Positions 1 to 9,287 of a DNA stretch of 64,000 nucleotides are shown piece after piece (position 1 is the first letter of the stretch; the number at the start of each line of letters is the position of its first letter). The notes beneath the pieces are model-generated. The model searched no databases and was not told where the DNA came from. It saw nothing but the letters and a program-made list of their open reading frames with translations. The translations under genes and the position numbers were made by a program. Source of the stretch: Mesorhizobium sp. (GTDB taxonomy: Bacteria > Pseudomonadota > Alphaproteobacteria > Rhizobiales > Rhizobiaceae); contig SAJS01000001.1 in NCBI GenBank assembly GCA_004017535.1, positions 992,001 to 1,056,000 on the forward strand. The letters are read 5' to 3'.

Positions 1-1099
1 GTGGACCCTCCGGCAGCGCCGGTTTCTCGGTGACGATCGCAGCACCCTTGGCGAGCGCATCCTCGACATGGCGGTTGATCTTCTCGACCGCCGCCATGTT
101 GATCATCGGTCCGATGGCGACGCCAGGCTGCGTGCCTGGCCCGACAGTCAAGGCGTTGACGCGAGCGGTGAGCTTGGCGGCGAAGGCATCATGGACACCG
201 GCCTGAACGAGGATGCGGTTGGCGCACACGCAGGTCTGGCCGCCATTGCGGAACTTCGACACCAGCGCGCCTTCGACTGCGAGGTCGAGATCGGCATCGT
301 CGAAGACGATGAAGGGAGCATTGCCTCCAAGCTCGAGGCTGAGCCGCTTCACGCTGTCGGCCGCGCCCCGCATCAGCAGCGAGCCGATGCGCGTCGAGCC
401 GGTGAAGGAGATCTTGCGAACGGTCTCGTTGGCCATGATCTCGTTGCCGATGTCGGACGGCATGCCGGTGACGATGTTGATGACGCCGGCCGGAATGCCG
501 GCGCGTTCGGCGAGCACGCCGAGCGCCAGCGCCGAATAGGGCGTGAACTCGGACGGTTTGATCACCACCGTGCAGCCGGCGGCCAATGCCGGCGCGACCT
601 TGCGGGTGATCATGGCGTTGGGAAAGTTCCAAGGCGTGATGATGCCGCAGACGCCGACCGGTTCCTTCAGCACGATGATGCGGCGGTCTTGCGTGGGCGA
701 GGGGATGGTGTGGCCGTTGATGCGGCGTGCTTCTTCCGCGAACCATTTGACGAAGGACGCGCCGTAGCGGATCTCGCCCTTGGCCTCGTCCAGCGGCTTG
801 CCCTGTTCCGTCGTCAGGATCAGCGCCAGATCATCCAGATGCGCGAGCATCAGGCCATGCCAGGCCTCCAGCATCGCGGCGCGCTCGGCATTGGTCTTCT
901 TCCGCCAGTCCCGATAGGCGGAGGCCGCGGCTTCGATGGCCGCCCGGGTGTCGGAACCGGCCATGTCGGGCACAGTGCCGATCGCCGCCTGCGTCGCCGG
1001 ATCGATGACGCCGACTGTCTTGCCGGAGCCGGCAGCAACCCATTCACCGCCGATCAGGCCGGCTTCGCAGAACAGGCTTTTGTCCTTCAGGGTTTTCAT
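1..1099 (-). CDS. gabD: NAD(P)-dependent succinate-semialdehyde dehydrogenase, 3' end beyond window
   Basis: About 366 residues are visible; the C-terminus lies beyond the left edge. This is an aldehyde dehydrogenase of the SSADH type, oxidising succinate semialdehyde (or a close aldehyde) to the acid in the cytosol. Visible motifs are PWNFPNAMITRK in the cofactor site, FTGSTRIG, the general-base glutamate in LELGGNAPF and the nucleophilic cysteine in GGQTCVCANR. The double-cysteine TCVCANR and the SSADH-like order of motifs favour SSADH over betaine-aldehyde dehydrogenases. The ATG start gives MKTLKDKSLF, 17 bp downstream of the preceding tartrate-dehydrogenase-like gene, so it is probably the last visible member of a minus-strand catabolic operon. 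Family is certain; substrate is inferred. Confidence 0.88.
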   Translation of the reverse strand, partial: MKTLKDKSLFCEAGLIGGEWVAAGSGKTVGVIDPATQAAIGTVPDMAGSDTRAAIEAAASAYRDWRKKTNAERAAMLEAWHGLMLAHLDDLALILTTEQGKPLDEAKGEIRYGASFVKWFAEEARRINGHTIPSPTQDRRIIVLKEPVGVCGIITPWNFPNAMITRKVAPALAAGCTVVIKPSEFTPYSALALGVLAERAGIPAGVINIVTGMPSDIGNEIMANETVRKISFTGSTRIGSLLMRGAADSVKRLSLELGGNAPFIVFDDADLDLAVEGALVSKFRNGGQTCVCANRILVQAGVHDAFAAKLTARVNALTVGPGTQPGVAIGPMINMAAVEKINRHVEDALAKGAAIVTEKPALPEGP

Positions 1100-1116
1100 C
1101 GGAAACGACCTTGCAT

Positions 1117-2160
1117 TCAGCTGAGCGCCGCGACGACGGCGGCTGTGATGGCGTCTGTCTTGTCCTTGCCGGCGATGGTTCCAATGCCGCGCGCGGTCGT
1201 CGCCTCGAGCGCCTTCATGATGCGGCCGGCGGCGGCCGTCTCGCCGAGGTGCTCGAGCATCATCGCGCCCGACCAGATGGTGGCGATCGGATTGGCGATG
1301 CCGAGATGGGCGATGTCCGGGGCGGAGCCGTGCACCGGCTCGAACATGGACGGCGCCGAGCGGTCGGGATTGATGTTGGCGGAGGCGGCGTAGCCGAGCC
1401 CGCCCTGGATCGCTGCGCCGATGTCGGTCAGGATGTCGCCGAAGAGATTGGAGGCGACGACCACGTCGAGACTGTCAGGCGCCATGATCATGCGTGCGGC
1501 AAGCGCGTCGACATGATAGCTGGTGACTTCGACGTCGGCGTATTCCGCAGCCAGCTTACGGGTAATATCGTCCCAGAACACCATTGAGTATTTCTGCGCG
1601 TTGGACTTGGTGACCGAGGCGAGCTTGCGGCGCCGTGCCCGCGCCTGCTCGAGTCCGAAGCGCAGGATGCGCTCGACGCCGGCTCGGGTGAAGATCGAAG
1701 TCTCCACCGCGACCTCGTCCTGCGTGCCCTGGTGCACGCGTCCGCCAGCGCCCGAATATTCGCCTTCGGTGTTCTCGCGGATGCACAATATGTCGAAACT
1801 CTCGGCACGCAGCGGACCCGTCAAGCCCGGCAGCAGACGATGCGGCCTTATATTGGCGTATTGCACGAAGGCCTTGCGGATCGGCAGCAACAGGCCGTGC
1901 AGCGAAACAGAGTCCGGCACTTCCGCCGGCCAACCGACGGCGCCCAGAAGAATGGCGTCGAAGCCGCGCAATATCCCGATGCCGTCCTCGGGCATCATGC
2001 TGCCGGTGTCCTTGTAAAATTTGCAGGACCAGGGGAACTTGGTCGCAGTCAAGGAAAAGCCCGACTGTTTGGCCGCGGTTTCCAGCACCGTCCAGGCGGC
2101 GGCGGTCACGTCGCGGCCAATGCCGTCACCGGGGATGAGGGCGATCGAATAGGATTTCAT
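1117..2160 (-). CDS. Tartrate / D-malate dehydrogenase-type oxidative decarboxylase
   Basis: A protein of 347 residues in the isocitrate/isopropylmalate dehydrogenase family, closest in features to tartrate dehydrogenase and D-malate dehydrogenase (TtuC/DmlA). It would oxidise and decarboxylate a 2-hydroxy dicarboxylate with NAD and a divalent metal. Visible motifs are GDGIGRDV near the N-terminus, RENTEGEYSGAGG in the substrate site, the metal-site region SNLFGDILTDIGAAIQGG and the NAD-binding FEPVHGSAPDIA. The ATG giving MKSYSIALIPG is preferred; a TTG two codons upstream is possible. It ends 17 bp before the SSADH gene and begins 10 bp after the upstream aldehyde dehydrogenase stop, so these are co-transcribed. 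The exact substrate cannot be read from sequence. Confidence 0.82.
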   Translation of the reverse strand: MKSYSIALIPGDGIGRDVTAAAWTVLETAAKQSGFSLTATKFPWSCKFYKDTGSMMPEDGIGILRGFDAILLGAVGWPAEVPDSVSLHGLLLPIRKAFVQYANIRPHRLLPGLTGPLRAESFDILCIRENTEGEYSGAGGRVHQGTQDEVAVETSIFTRAGVERILRFGLEQARARRRKLASVTKSNAQKYSMVFWDDITRKLAAEYADVEVTSYHVDALAARMIMAPDSLDVVVASNLFGDILTDIGAAIQGGLGYAASANINPDRSAPSMFEPVHGSAPDIAHLGIANPIATIWSGAMMLEHLGETAAAGRIMKALEATTARGIGTIAGKDKTDAITAAVVAALS

Positions 2161-2170
2161 CGGCAACTCT

Positions 2171-3634
2171 TCAGAGGCTGATCAGGACGCTTTTGGTCCT
2201 GCGGTTAGCATGGTAGGCCTCGCGGCCGAGGTCCTTGCCGATGCCGGAGCGTTTGTAGCCGCCGGTCGGCAGGATGTGGTCGCGCGAACGGCTGTAGCGG
2301 TTGATCCAGACGGTGCCCGCCTCGAGCTTGCGCGCTATACGGATCGTGCGTGACAGGTCGGAGGTAAACAAACCGGAAGCCAGTCCGTAGGTCGGGTGGC
2401 TGGACAGCGCCAGCGCCTCCTCTTCGCTCTCGAAGGTCTGGATGGTCAGGACTGGGCCGAAGATCTCATCGACGATCGCCGGATTGGCCTGGTCGACATT
2501 GGCGATCAGCGTCGGCTCATAGAAATAGCCGGGATCGTCCATGGCGCTGCCGCCCGTCAGGCGTTCGCCGCCGGCCGCCACTGCCGCCTGCACGATGCTG
2601 TCGACACGCGCCCGCTGCCGTTCCGAGATGATCGGCGAGTATTGCGTCGTCTCGTCCCAGGTCGGGCCGGGCCGCACCGCCTTCATTCGTTTCACGGTGG
2701 CAGCCGTGAGCCTGTCGGCCACGCTCTTCTCGACGATCAGGCGCGTGCCGGCCACGCAAGCCTGGCCGGCATTGAAGGTGACACTGCCGGCGATCGCTGT
2801 TGCCGCCTTTTCGAGATCGGCATCGGCAAAGACGAGCTGAGGGCTCTTGCCGCCAAGCTCCAGCGTCATTGGCTTGACGCCGTTGCGGGCGACATTCTCC
2901 ATGATCGCCGAGCCGGCGCGGGTCGAGCCGGTGAAGCTGACCTTGGCGATCTCGGGGTGGCCGGTCAGCGCCGTGCCGGTCGTCGAACCGTCGCCGAGCA
3001 CCACATTGATCAGCCCCGCCGGCAGGCCCGCCCTGATGGCGAGTTGCGCTAGATAGACCGCCGAGAAAGGCGTCATCTCAGAAGGTTTCAAGACGACTGC
3101 ATTGCCCGCGGCCAGCGCCGGGCCGAGCTTCCAGCCGGCCATCGAGATCGGGAAATTCCACGGCGTGATTGCGCCGACCACGCCATAGGGCTCGCTCATG
3201 ATCATGCCGAGACTGGCGTCGTCGGTTGGCGCGAGTTCGCTGCCTTCCTTGTCGGCGAACTCGGCGAAGAACCGGATCTGCTCGGCGGTGACGGCGATGT
3301 CTCCAGCGACGAGCTGGCCGACGGGTCGGGTCGAGCACAGCGCCTCGACTTTGGCCAGCGTTACGGCTTCGTCCTCGATCAGGTCGGCCCACGCCTGCAG
3401 GGCCCTGGTGCGCTCGCGCGGACGGACGCCGCCCCAGTTGCTGGCCTTAAGCGCCGCCTTGGCGCTCTCCACCGCACGGCCGACCATATCAACACCCGCG
3501 ACGGGGCAGGCGGCATAGGCCTTGCCGTCCGACGGGCGGCGCATCTCGATCGCGCCGTCGGCCGAAATCAGCTCGCCGCCGATGAAATGGCCGACTGGAA
3601 GAGGAATTGTGTCGGGATCGAAGCTTAGGCTCAT
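2171..3634 (-). CDS. Aldehyde dehydrogenase family protein
   Basis: A full-length aldehyde dehydrogenase of 487 residues. It carries the cofactor motif TPWNFPISMAGWK, the FTGSTRAGS loop, the catalytic glutamate in LELGGKSPQL and the catalytic cysteine in NAGQACVAGTR. The C-terminal RYSRSRDHILPTGGYKRSGIG resembles betaine-, gamma-aminobutyraldehyde- or phenylacetaldehyde-type enzymes rather than SSADH. Start: ATG giving MSLSFDPDTIPLP; a TTG two codons upstream is an alternative. It lies 10 bp before the tartrate-dehydrogenase-like gene and 153 bp after the cupin gene. Two different aldehyde dehydrogenases in one run suggest a pathway producing successive aldehydes, possibly from an amine or hydroxy acid. 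Substrate unknown. Confidence 0.88.
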   Translation of the reverse strand: MSLSFDPDTIPLPVGHFIGGELISADGAIEMRRPSDGKAYAACPVAGVDMVGRAVESAKAALKASNWGGVRPRERTRALQAWADLIEDEAVTLAKVEALCSTRPVGQLVAGDIAVTAEQIRFFAEFADKEGSELAPTDDASLGMIMSEPYGVVGAITPWNFPISMAGWKLGPALAAGNAVVLKPSEMTPFSAVYLAQLAIRAGLPAGLINVVLGDGSTTGTALTGHPEIAKVSFTGSTRAGSAIMENVARNGVKPMTLELGGKSPQLVFADADLEKAATAIAGSVTFNAGQACVAGTRLIVEKSVADRLTAATVKRMKAVRPGPTWDETTQYSPIISERQRARVDSIVQAAVAAGGERLTGGSAMDDPGYFYEPTLIANVDQANPAIVDEIFGPVLTIQTFESEEEALALSSHPTYGLASGLFTSDLSRTIRIARKLEAGTVWINRYSRSRDHILPTGGYKRSGIGKDLGREAYHANRRTKSVLISL

Positions 3635-3787
3635 GGGCAAACCACTCGGCAGTATCGGCTTTAGCCTAGCGCCTGCGGGTACGCAGCATGCGCTGTTCGA
3701 TGATCCCCCGCCGACGAATGTTGCGTGTCGGACGGCAGCGACGGCAAAATCTTCCGCGCCGAGGTTCTGCGCCGGCGCGGACGCTCG

Positions 3788-4141
3788 CTAGCCTACCGTG
3801 ACGTAGATCTTGCGCAACGTCTCGACGGTCTTCCAGACCCCGGTGAAGCCTGGCTTCATCACGAAGCTGTCGCCGGCCCGGTAGGTCACCGTCTCGCCGG
3901 CGTCGGGCGTGATTTCGACAACGCCGGAGAGGATGTGGCAGAACTCGAAGGTCTCGCCCTTGATCGAGCGCGTCTCGCCAGGTGTCGCCTCCCAGACGCC
4001 TGTATGGACGAGGTCGTCCTTGGCGACGTCCTGCGCCCAGGTCTTGAAGGCGGGATTACCAGCAATCAGCCGCTCGGGCAGCGAGTTGGATTCGCGCGGT
4101 GAAAAGCTCGGGTTGGTGTCGATGGATTTGAGCAGGGACAC
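3788..4141 (-). CDS. Small cupin-domain protein
   Basis: A 117-residue single-domain cupin of the DUF861 / ethanolamine-utilisation-like type. The core reads HTGVWEATPGETRSIKGETFEFCHILSG followed by YRAGDSFVMKPGFTGVW, the two short cupin motifs around a beta barrel. The residues ETFEFCH occupy the place where such proteins bind metal or ligand. I chose the GTG giving VSLLKSIDTNP because the longer in-frame extension would overlap the upstream dehydrogenase gene and is unlike this family. Only 22 bp separate it from the upstream 2-hydroxyacid dehydrogenase stop. Such cupins are often metabolite-binding or isomerase-like accessories of catabolic operons; the role here is not known. Confidence 0.75.
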   Translation of the reverse strand: MSLLKSIDTNPSFSPRESNSLPERLIAGNPAFKTWAQDVAKDDLVHTGVWEATPGETRSIKGETFEFCHILSGVVEITPDAGETVTYRAGDSFVMKPGFTGVWKTVETLRKIYVTVG

Positions 4142-4163
4142 GGGATGGCCTTTCCGGTTGGGT

Positions 4164-5087
4164 TCAATAGCCGCGTGATCGATCGACGAGCCCGATGGGA
4201 TCGAGCCCGGCGCGGTGACGCTTGATGTTTTCGATGACCGCCCGTGCCGCGGTGGCGGGTTGCGTGACGCTGGCGACATGCGGGGTCAGGATGATCTTCG
4301 GATGCGACCAGAACGGATGGCCCGCAGGCAGCGGCTCGGGCTCGGTCACGTCGATCATCGCTGACGACAGATGATTGCTGTCGAGCGCGGCGATAAGCGC
4401 TTCGTGGTCGAGCTGCGGCCCGCGCCCGGTATGGACGATCGCCGCGCCTTTGGGCAGTTTTGCGAATAGGGCGGCATTGAGGAACCCGCGCGTCTCATCG
4501 GTCAGCGGCAGCAGGCAGACCAGTATGTCGCTGACCGCGAGCATCTCCTCAAGGCCGAGCTCGCCATGGTGGCAGATCACGTCCTCGATCCGCCGCGGCG
4601 AGCGACTCCAGCCGGAGAGCGGAAAACCGAAGGGTTTCAGGCGGTCGAACACGGCTTGGCCGAGTTGTCCGAGACCGAGCACGCCGATCCGGCGCGAGCC
4701 GGCCTGAGGCTGCGGGATATCTCGCCATTGGCCTGCACGCTGCTGGGCGAGATAGGTCGGCAGGCAGCGGTGGAGCGCAAGCACAGCCAGCGCCACATAT
4801 TCCTGCATCATGCGCACGATGCCTTGCTCGACCATGCGTACGATCTTCACCCTCGCGGACACGGCATCGAAGCAGAACTGGTCGACCCCGGCGCCGAGGG
4901 AAAAAAGGATTTCCAGGTTCCTGTAGCGGGCGAGGTTCTCCGGAACGGTCCAGGTAATCAGATAACGCACCGCGTCGGGGTCGATCGCCGCGGCATCCAT
5001 CGCGAAGGGGACGTCCGCAAGCTCCTTGGCGAAGGCCTCGGCAAACACCGCGCCACGCCGTGCATCGGAGTTGAACAGGAAGGTCAT
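4164..5087 (-). CDS. D-2-hydroxyacid dehydrogenase, glyoxylate/hydroxypyruvate reductase A type
   Basis: A protein of 307 residues in the D-isomer-specific 2-hydroxyacid dehydrogenase family, most like GhrA. It would reduce glyoxylate, hydroxypyruvate or another 2-keto acid with NAD(P)H in the cytosol. The Rossmann motif GVLGLGQLG lies near residue 135; the catalytic arginine is in VHTGRGPQL, the acidic partner in DVTEPEPLP, and the histidine in [10 protein letters not shown]. Length and the short GhrA-like linker fit. The start ATG follows AAGGAG with good spacing. It is 13 bp downstream of the ArgE-type gene and 22 bp upstream of the cupin, so it belongs to the same minus-strand operon. Substrate is inferred from family only. 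Confidence 0.85.
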   Translation of the reverse strand: MTFLFNSDARRGAVFAEAFAKELADVPFAMDAAAIDPDAVRYLITWTVPENLARYRNLEILFSLGAGVDQFCFDAVSARVKIVRMVEQGIVRMMQEYVALAVLALHRCLPTYLAQQRAGQWRDIPQPQAGSRRIGVLGLGQLGQAVFDRLKPFGFPLSGWSRSPRRIEDVICHHGELGLEEMLAVSDILVCLLPLTDETRGFLNAALFAKLPKGAAIVHTGRGPQLDHEALIAALDSNHLSSAMIDVTEPEPLPAGHPFWSHPKIILTPHVASVTQPATAARAVIENIKRHRAGLDPIGLVDRSRGY

Positions 5088-5100
5088 TCCAGTTGCTCCT

Positions 5101-6225
5101 TCAGGCCGCGCAACGCGCGCCCAGCGCCTCGATCATCCGCTGGCAGGCAGTGAGTTCGCCGGCGAGGATATACTCGTCCGGCTTGTGGGCGCGGCCGATA
5201 TCGCCGGGGCCGCAAATGATCGCATCGAGGCCGTCAGCCTGGTAAAGCCCGGCCTCCGTGCCGTAGCTGACGGCGGCGAGCGGTGGTTCGCCAGTCAGCT
5301 CGCGAAGCAACGCCGCCAGTCCCGAGTCCTGCGGCTGCGACAGCGCCGGGTAGGCACTGATCGGCGCCCATTCGACTCGAAAGCCGTCTTCCGCAAGGGC
5401 CTCGGCCTTCGCCTTGATGGGTACGAGCAGGCTGGCCGGGTCGACGCCGGGAATGGCGCGCGCCTCCAGATCGAGCGTGCAGATGTCGGGGATGATGTTG
5501 ACCGACTGCCCACCCGCGATCACGCCGGCCTGCAGAGAGGAGAAGGGCGGCTCGAAAGTCGTGTCGAAGGGACCGCGCGTCAGTCGTTCGGCTTCGCTGA
5601 CGACCGCGCCCAGCGCGTCGCACATGGCATGGATGGCGTTGAGCCCGAGATCCGGCCGCGAGGAATGGCCGGAGCGCCCGTGGATAGTCACGCGGGCGGC
5701 GGCCTTGCCCTTGTGGCCGCGCACGGCGCGCATACCGCTCGGCTCGCCGACGATGACGCCGAGCGGCTTCGCACAAAGTTCGGGAAGTCGGGCAATCAGA
5801 TGCGGCACGCCGCGGCATCCAATCTCCTCGTCATAGGAGAAGGCGAGGTGGACCGGCTTGGTAAGCCGAAGCCCGGCCAACTTGGACACGGCCGCAAGCG
5901 CGGCGGCGAGAAACCCCTTCATGTCCGTTGTGCCGCGTCCATACAGCCTTTCGCCCTCCCGACGCAGCGCGAAAGGCGGCGAGCTCCATTGCGGCTCACC
6001 GGCGGGGACGACGTCCATGTGGCCGGACAGGATATAGCCAGGAACATCGGCGGGGCCGATCGTCGCGAAAAGATTGGAGCGGTCGCCTTCCGGTCCGGGA
6101 AGCAGGGTGACCTTTGCGTCATGTTCGCCGAGATAGGTCTCGATCCAGCCGGCGATGTCGGAGTTCGGCTTGCCGGCGACCGACGGAAAGGCGACGAGAC
6201 GGTCGAGGATGTCGAAGACGTCCAT
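5101..6225 (-). CDS. argE: Acetylornithine deacetylase-type M20 metallohydrolase
   Basis: A 374-residue di-zinc M20 peptidase-family amidohydrolase of the ArgE type, removing an acyl group from acetylornithine or a related N-acyl amino acid. Metal and catalytic motifs are visible: [14 protein letters not shown], the TTDMKGF motif carrying the bridging aspartate, [10 protein letters not shown] with the catalytic glutamate, the GEPSG loop, and a late histidine in [10 protein letters not shown]. An upstream ATG at 6300 would add 25 residues; the internal ATG ([15 protein letters not shown]) is preferred because it follows a GAGGG ribosome site and gives the usual family length. It is the first gene of the minus-strand run ending at the left edge. 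In that context the substrate may be catabolic rather than arginine biosynthetic. Confidence 0.85.
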   Translation of the reverse strand: MDVFDILDRLVAFPSVAGKPNSDIAGWIETYLGEHDAKVTLLPGPEGDRSNLFATIGPADVPGYILSGHMDVVPAGEPQWSSPPFALRREGERLYGRGTTDMKGFLAAALAAVSKLAGLRLTKPVHLAFSYDEEIGCRGVPHLIARLPELCAKPLGVIVGEPSGMRAVRGHKGKAAARVTIHGRSGHSSRPDLGLNAIHAMCDALGAVVSEAERLTRGPFDTTFEPPFSSLQAGVIAGGQSVNIIPDICTLDLEARAIPGVDPASLLVPIKAKAEALAEDGFRVEWAPISAYPALSQPQDSGLAALLRELTGEPPLAAVSYGTEAGLYQADGLDAIICGPGDIGRAHKPDEYILAGELTACQRMIEALGARCAA

Positions 6226-6463
6226 TCCAGCCCTCAAGGCATCTTCAGGTTGCGGGGGATCGGCGCCGCTGGCCATAACTGCAGAATTGCCGCAGAGCAT
6301 GGACGCGTTCCTTCGCGATTGCGTGCCGAAAGCGGAAGTGTTTCAGTCGAATCTTGCGCTGGCGCGCGGCAATCGAGCAAATTGTATCGGCGTGGTTGTT
6401 TAGCGTTGGCAGGGCTGGGGGCATTGTGCGTCACCTGTTAGGCAATCTTTCAGAGGCAGGGAA

Positions 6464-7360
6464 TTGAAGCCGTCCGAAAGCTTGAAAATAGATGCCTTCT
6501 CGATGCGTATAGCCGACATCGAGGGCATCGGGCTCGACCGCCTGCATGCGCACTCGCTGTCCGTGGGATGGCCGCACCGGGCTGAAGACTGGCAGTTCCT
6601 GCGGGAATTAGGGCACGGGTTCGTGGCGCTCGATGAGATCGGTCGCGTTCTGGGTTCCGCAATGTGGTTCCAGTACGGCCCCGATTTCGCAACCATCGGC
6701 ATGGTCATCACCTCGCCCCGGCTTCAGACGCTGGGGGCGGCGCAGTGGCTGATGAAGCGGGTCTTCGATAAGGTTCCCGGGCGCGACCTGCGCCTCAACG
6801 CGACCCGAGCTGCACGGCGGCTCTATCTCTCGCTCGACTTCCAGCCGGAAAAGACCGTCTACCAGTGCCAGGGCATCGCCCACGTGCCGACGACGGCCAG
6901 CCCGGCAAAGGCGTGCGGCGATATCCGGGTTTTGGGCGAAAGCGATATTCTGGCAGCGGTCGAGATCGACGCGGCGGGCTTCGGCGTGAGGCGCACGGTG
7001 CTTATTGAAAAGCTCTTCGTGCATTCGAGCGGCTATGGGCTTTTTGACGGAAAGAAGCTGACCGCTTTCGCGCTCTGCCGACCGTTCGGGCGCGGTCATG
7101 TCGTGGGGCCGATCGTTGCCCAAAGCGACGCTGATGCCATAGCGGTCGTCCGGCCCCACGTCATCAATCGTTCGGGATCCTTCCTTCGGGTCGACACCCA
7201 TATGGACAACGGGGAGTTCGCCGCCTTCCTGTCGCACGCCGGATTGCCGGTCTTCGACACGGTGCTGACTATGTCACGAGGCAAACGCCTCGCCGATTTT
7301 GCTGCCGGTGGTTCGGCCATGCCGAAAACCTTTGCCTTGGCAAGCCAAACCCTCGGGTAG
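6464..7360 (+). CDS. GNAT-family N-acetyltransferase with second acyltransferase-like half
   Basis: A 298-residue protein, larger than a single GNAT domain. The N-terminal half (about residues 15-145) has the GNAT pattern ending in ITSPRLQTLGAAQWLMKRVFD, the acetyl-CoA-binding helix region. The C-terminal half looks like the second domain of two-domain GNAT proteins. It would transfer an acetyl group from acetyl-CoA to an unknown amine. The start shown is a TTG preceded by a purine-rich AGGCAGGGA; an ATG 12 codons downstream (MRIADIEGIG) is an equally plausible start. It is transcribed away from argE across a 238-bp intergenic region that probably holds both promoters. Substrate unknown. Confidence 0.75.
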   Translation: MKPSESLKIDAFSMRIADIEGIGLDRLHAHSLSVGWPHRAEDWQFLRELGHGFVALDEIGRVLGSAMWFQYGPDFATIGMVITSPRLQTLGAAQWLMKRVFDKVPGRDLRLNATRAARRLYLSLDFQPEKTVYQCQGIAHVPTTASPAKACGDIRVLGESDILAAVEIDAAGFGVRRTVLIEKLFVHSSGYGLFDGKKLTAFALCRPFGRGHVVGPIVAQSDADAIAVVRPHVINRSGSFLRVDTHMDNGEFAAFLSHAGLPVFDTVLTMSRGKRLADFAAGGSAMPKTFALASQTLG

Positions 7361-7573
7361 ACAGGCGTTGTAGTTGATCGGCAAAATGAGACGGCCACCT
7401 TGCAACCATCTTAAGTCGTCATGCGCATTTTCGACTGGACGCGACCCACACCTCTTGTGGTCTGAACGTCCGGACATGAGCTTGTCATGCCAGAACCCGA
7501 CAGTCCGATTTCGGCCCCGCAACAGTCTCGCTGCGTTTCTCTGGTGGCCAATTATGGCCGAAGGAGAAACGAA

Positions 7574-7714
7574 ATGGGACACTCTTGCTACGACCACCTC
7601 ACCACCTCAGCCGCCATGATCGGTGTCGCACTCTACGCCCGCTATCCGACGGCCAGCGACATGCCTCCGTCGGGAACCAGTGCTGGCCGAAGCGCTCCAT
7701 CGCATCAACTGTGA
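7574..7714 (+). CDS. Possible 46-residue small ORF beside the IS256 element
   Basis: A short frame starting MGHSCYDHL and ending GRSAPSHQL. It is listed because an AAGGAG ribosome site sits 8 bp before the ATG. No domain is recognised and composition is not clearly coding. It is the only candidate gene in the 430-bp stretch between the GNAT gene and the insertion sequence, which otherwise shows nothing I can identify. It may be a chance frame or a remnant. Confidence 0.2.
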   Translation: MGHSCYDHLTTSAAMIGVALYARYPTASDMPPSGTSAGRSAPSHQL

Positions 7715-7788
7715 CCGAGCATGTCCATCAACTGCCTGGTTGAGGCCTCTGCTGTGCGCCTCCTACCTACAGGAGACATCAGTTTGCC

Positions 7789-7796
7789 GCTTCCCG
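7789..7796. repeat. Left target-site duplication of the IS256-family element
   Basis: The octamer GCTTCCCG lies directly outside the left inverted repeat and is repeated exactly at 9137-9144 outside the right end. Eight to nine base pairs is the usual duplication for IS256-family transposition. The flanking bases also match, so a repeat of up to 10 bp is possible. Removing the element and one copy restores a continuous sequence. Confidence 0.8.
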
Positions 7797-9136
7797 GGTT
7801 GTGTGCGTCAAGTTCTGCAAAAAGGGGCGGCCCTGTTGCTGGTCATGCGGCTTGGCGTAGAGCGAGCTTCTTGTGCTCGCGCAGGTCGTCCATGTTGATG
7901 TAGCGGTTGGCCTCCATCCAGTTCTCGTTGGTCTCGACGGCGAGCGCCCTGACGAGGCGCAGGCAGCTTTCGGCGTTGGGGAAGATGCGTACGACATAGG
8001 TGCGCCGGCGGATTTCCTCATTGAGGCGTTCGAGCATGTTGGTGGACTTGAGGTGCTTGTGGTGCTGGCGCGGCAGGCAAAAGAAGGTCAGCGTGCGCTC
8101 GATGGTCTCCTCCACCCACGTCGTCAGCCTTGGATAGCGGCCCGACCATTTGGACAGCCATGCGGCGAGGTCGGCCTTGGCCTCGGCGAGATCGCGCCGG
8201 TCGTAGAGCCAGCGCAGCTCCTGCAGGCAGTCGTCGGCATGCTTCCTCGGCAGGTGATCGAGCGCGTTCCTGAGAAAGTGCACGTAGCAGCGCTGCCAGG
8301 CGGCTTCGGGGATCACCTCGCCGATCGCCGCGACGAGGCCGGCATGGTCGTCGGACACGACCAGTTCGACGCCCTTGAGGCCGCGCGCCTTCAGCGCCAC
8401 GAGAAAGTCCTTCCAGGCCGACCGGCTCTCGCGATTGGCCATCTCCACGGCCAGGATCTGGCGCCGCCCGTCCCAGTCGATGCCGACCGCAATCAGCACC
8501 GCCTGGCTCGTGACGATACCGGCTTCACGCACCTTCTCGTAGCGAGCGTCGAGGATGAGATAGGCAAAGGGCTCCTGAAGCGGCCGCTCGGCAAAGGCCT
8601 TCAGGCTCTCGTCCAGCCGCTTGTTGATGGCCGAGATCGACGAGGCGGAGAAGGCATGACCGCACAGCTCCTCGGTGATCGCCTTCACCTTGCGGGTCGA
8701 CACGCCCTGCACGTACATCTCCGCAAGGGTGGCCACCAAGGCGCGCTCGGAACGCTGGTAGCGCTCGAACAATTCGGTGGAGAAGCGGCCCGCCCGATCC
8801 TGCGGAACCCGCAGTTCAAGCTTGCCGACCCGCGTCACAAGAGTGCGGCCGTAATAGCCAGAGCGATAGCCGAGACGCTCCAGCGTGCGCTCGCTCTTCG
8901 AAGCACCCAGCGCCTCGTCCATCTCGGCCTCGAGCACCTCCTGCATCACCGCACGGATCACCTCGTGCAATCCATCCGGGTTCGAAAGCAGAATGTCTTT
9001 GACGGCAGCTATGGCGGATTTATCTTCAGTCTTGGTCATGGTGGCGTTCCTTCGCGGGAATCGGTGACGTGAACAATCACCAGCCTGCCATGACCGCCCT
9101 CTCGCAGCGAATTTGCAGAACTCTCAGCACACTACC
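7797..9136 (-). mobile_element. Complete IS256-family insertion sequence, 1340 bp
   Basis: The element is bounded by 25-bp imperfect inverted repeats. The left end reads GGTTGTGTGC, then four bases, then AGTTCTGCAAA; the right end on the other strand reads GGTAGTGTGC, then four bases, then AGTTCTGCAAA; about 20 of 25 positions match. It contains one intact transposase gene on the minus strand and is flanked by an 8-bp direct repeat. All parts expected of a functional IS256-type element are present, so it may still be mobile. Confidence 0.88.
7843..9039 (-). CDS. IS256-family (mutator-type) transposase
   Basis: A 398-residue DDE transposase of the IS256/mutator family. Catalytic positions are recognisable: the first aspartate in YLILDARYEKVR, the second in VVSDDHAGLVAAIGE, and the glutamate in STNMLERLNEEIRRRT. 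The family signature WQRCYVHFLRNAL lies between the second aspartate and the glutamate. The N-terminal third, including LGASKSERT and GYRSGYYGRTL, is the DNA-binding part typical of the family. The gene is intact, starts with ATG and fills almost the whole element between the inverted repeats. It cuts and joins the element ends; nothing in it suggests inactivation. Confidence 0.95.
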   Translation of the reverse strand: MTKTEDKSAIAAVKDILLSNPDGLHEVIRAVMQEVLEAEMDEALGASKSERTLERLGYRSGYYGRTLVTRVGKLELRVPQDRAGRFSTELFERYQRSERALVATLAEMYVQGVSTRKVKAITEELCGHAFSASSISAINKRLDESLKAFAERPLQEPFAYLILDARYEKVREAGIVTSQAVLIAVGIDWDGRRQILAVEMANRESRSAWKDFLVALKARGLKGVELVVSDDHAGLVAAIGEVIPEAAWQRCYVHFLRNALDHLPRKHADDCLQELRWLYDRRDLAEAKADLAAWLSKWSGRYPRLTTWVEETIERTLTFFCLPRQHHKHLKSTNMLERLNEEIRRRTYVVRIFPNAESCLRLVRALAVETNENWMEANRYINMDDLREHKKLALRQAA

Positions 9137-9144
9137 GCTTCCCG
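9137..9144. repeat. Right target-site duplication of the IS256-family element
   Basis: Second copy of the octamer GCTTCCCG, immediately outside the right inverted repeat and identical to the copy at 7789-7796. Confidence 0.8.
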
Positions 9145-9287
9145 GAATTATACACCACCGCCGCCTCACTTGAACGCTGGGATCAGGTCACGGGTGAACA
9201 GGCCTCGCACATTTGCACCACGGAAATCGCAAGGTGCTACTGGCTCGCTGCGAATTGGCCAAATTATCCGTTAGAATCTCGACGGAC

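Noticed and set aside
68-1393. Long plus-strand open frame opposite the SSADH and tartrate-dehydrogenase-like genes
   Set aside because: It is an antisense shadow typical of high-GC coding DNA. The opposite strand encodes complete dehydrogenase motifs.
7873-9072. Plus-strand 399-residue frame over the transposase
   Set aside because: Antisense to a gene with clear catalytic residues; no protein family resemblance.
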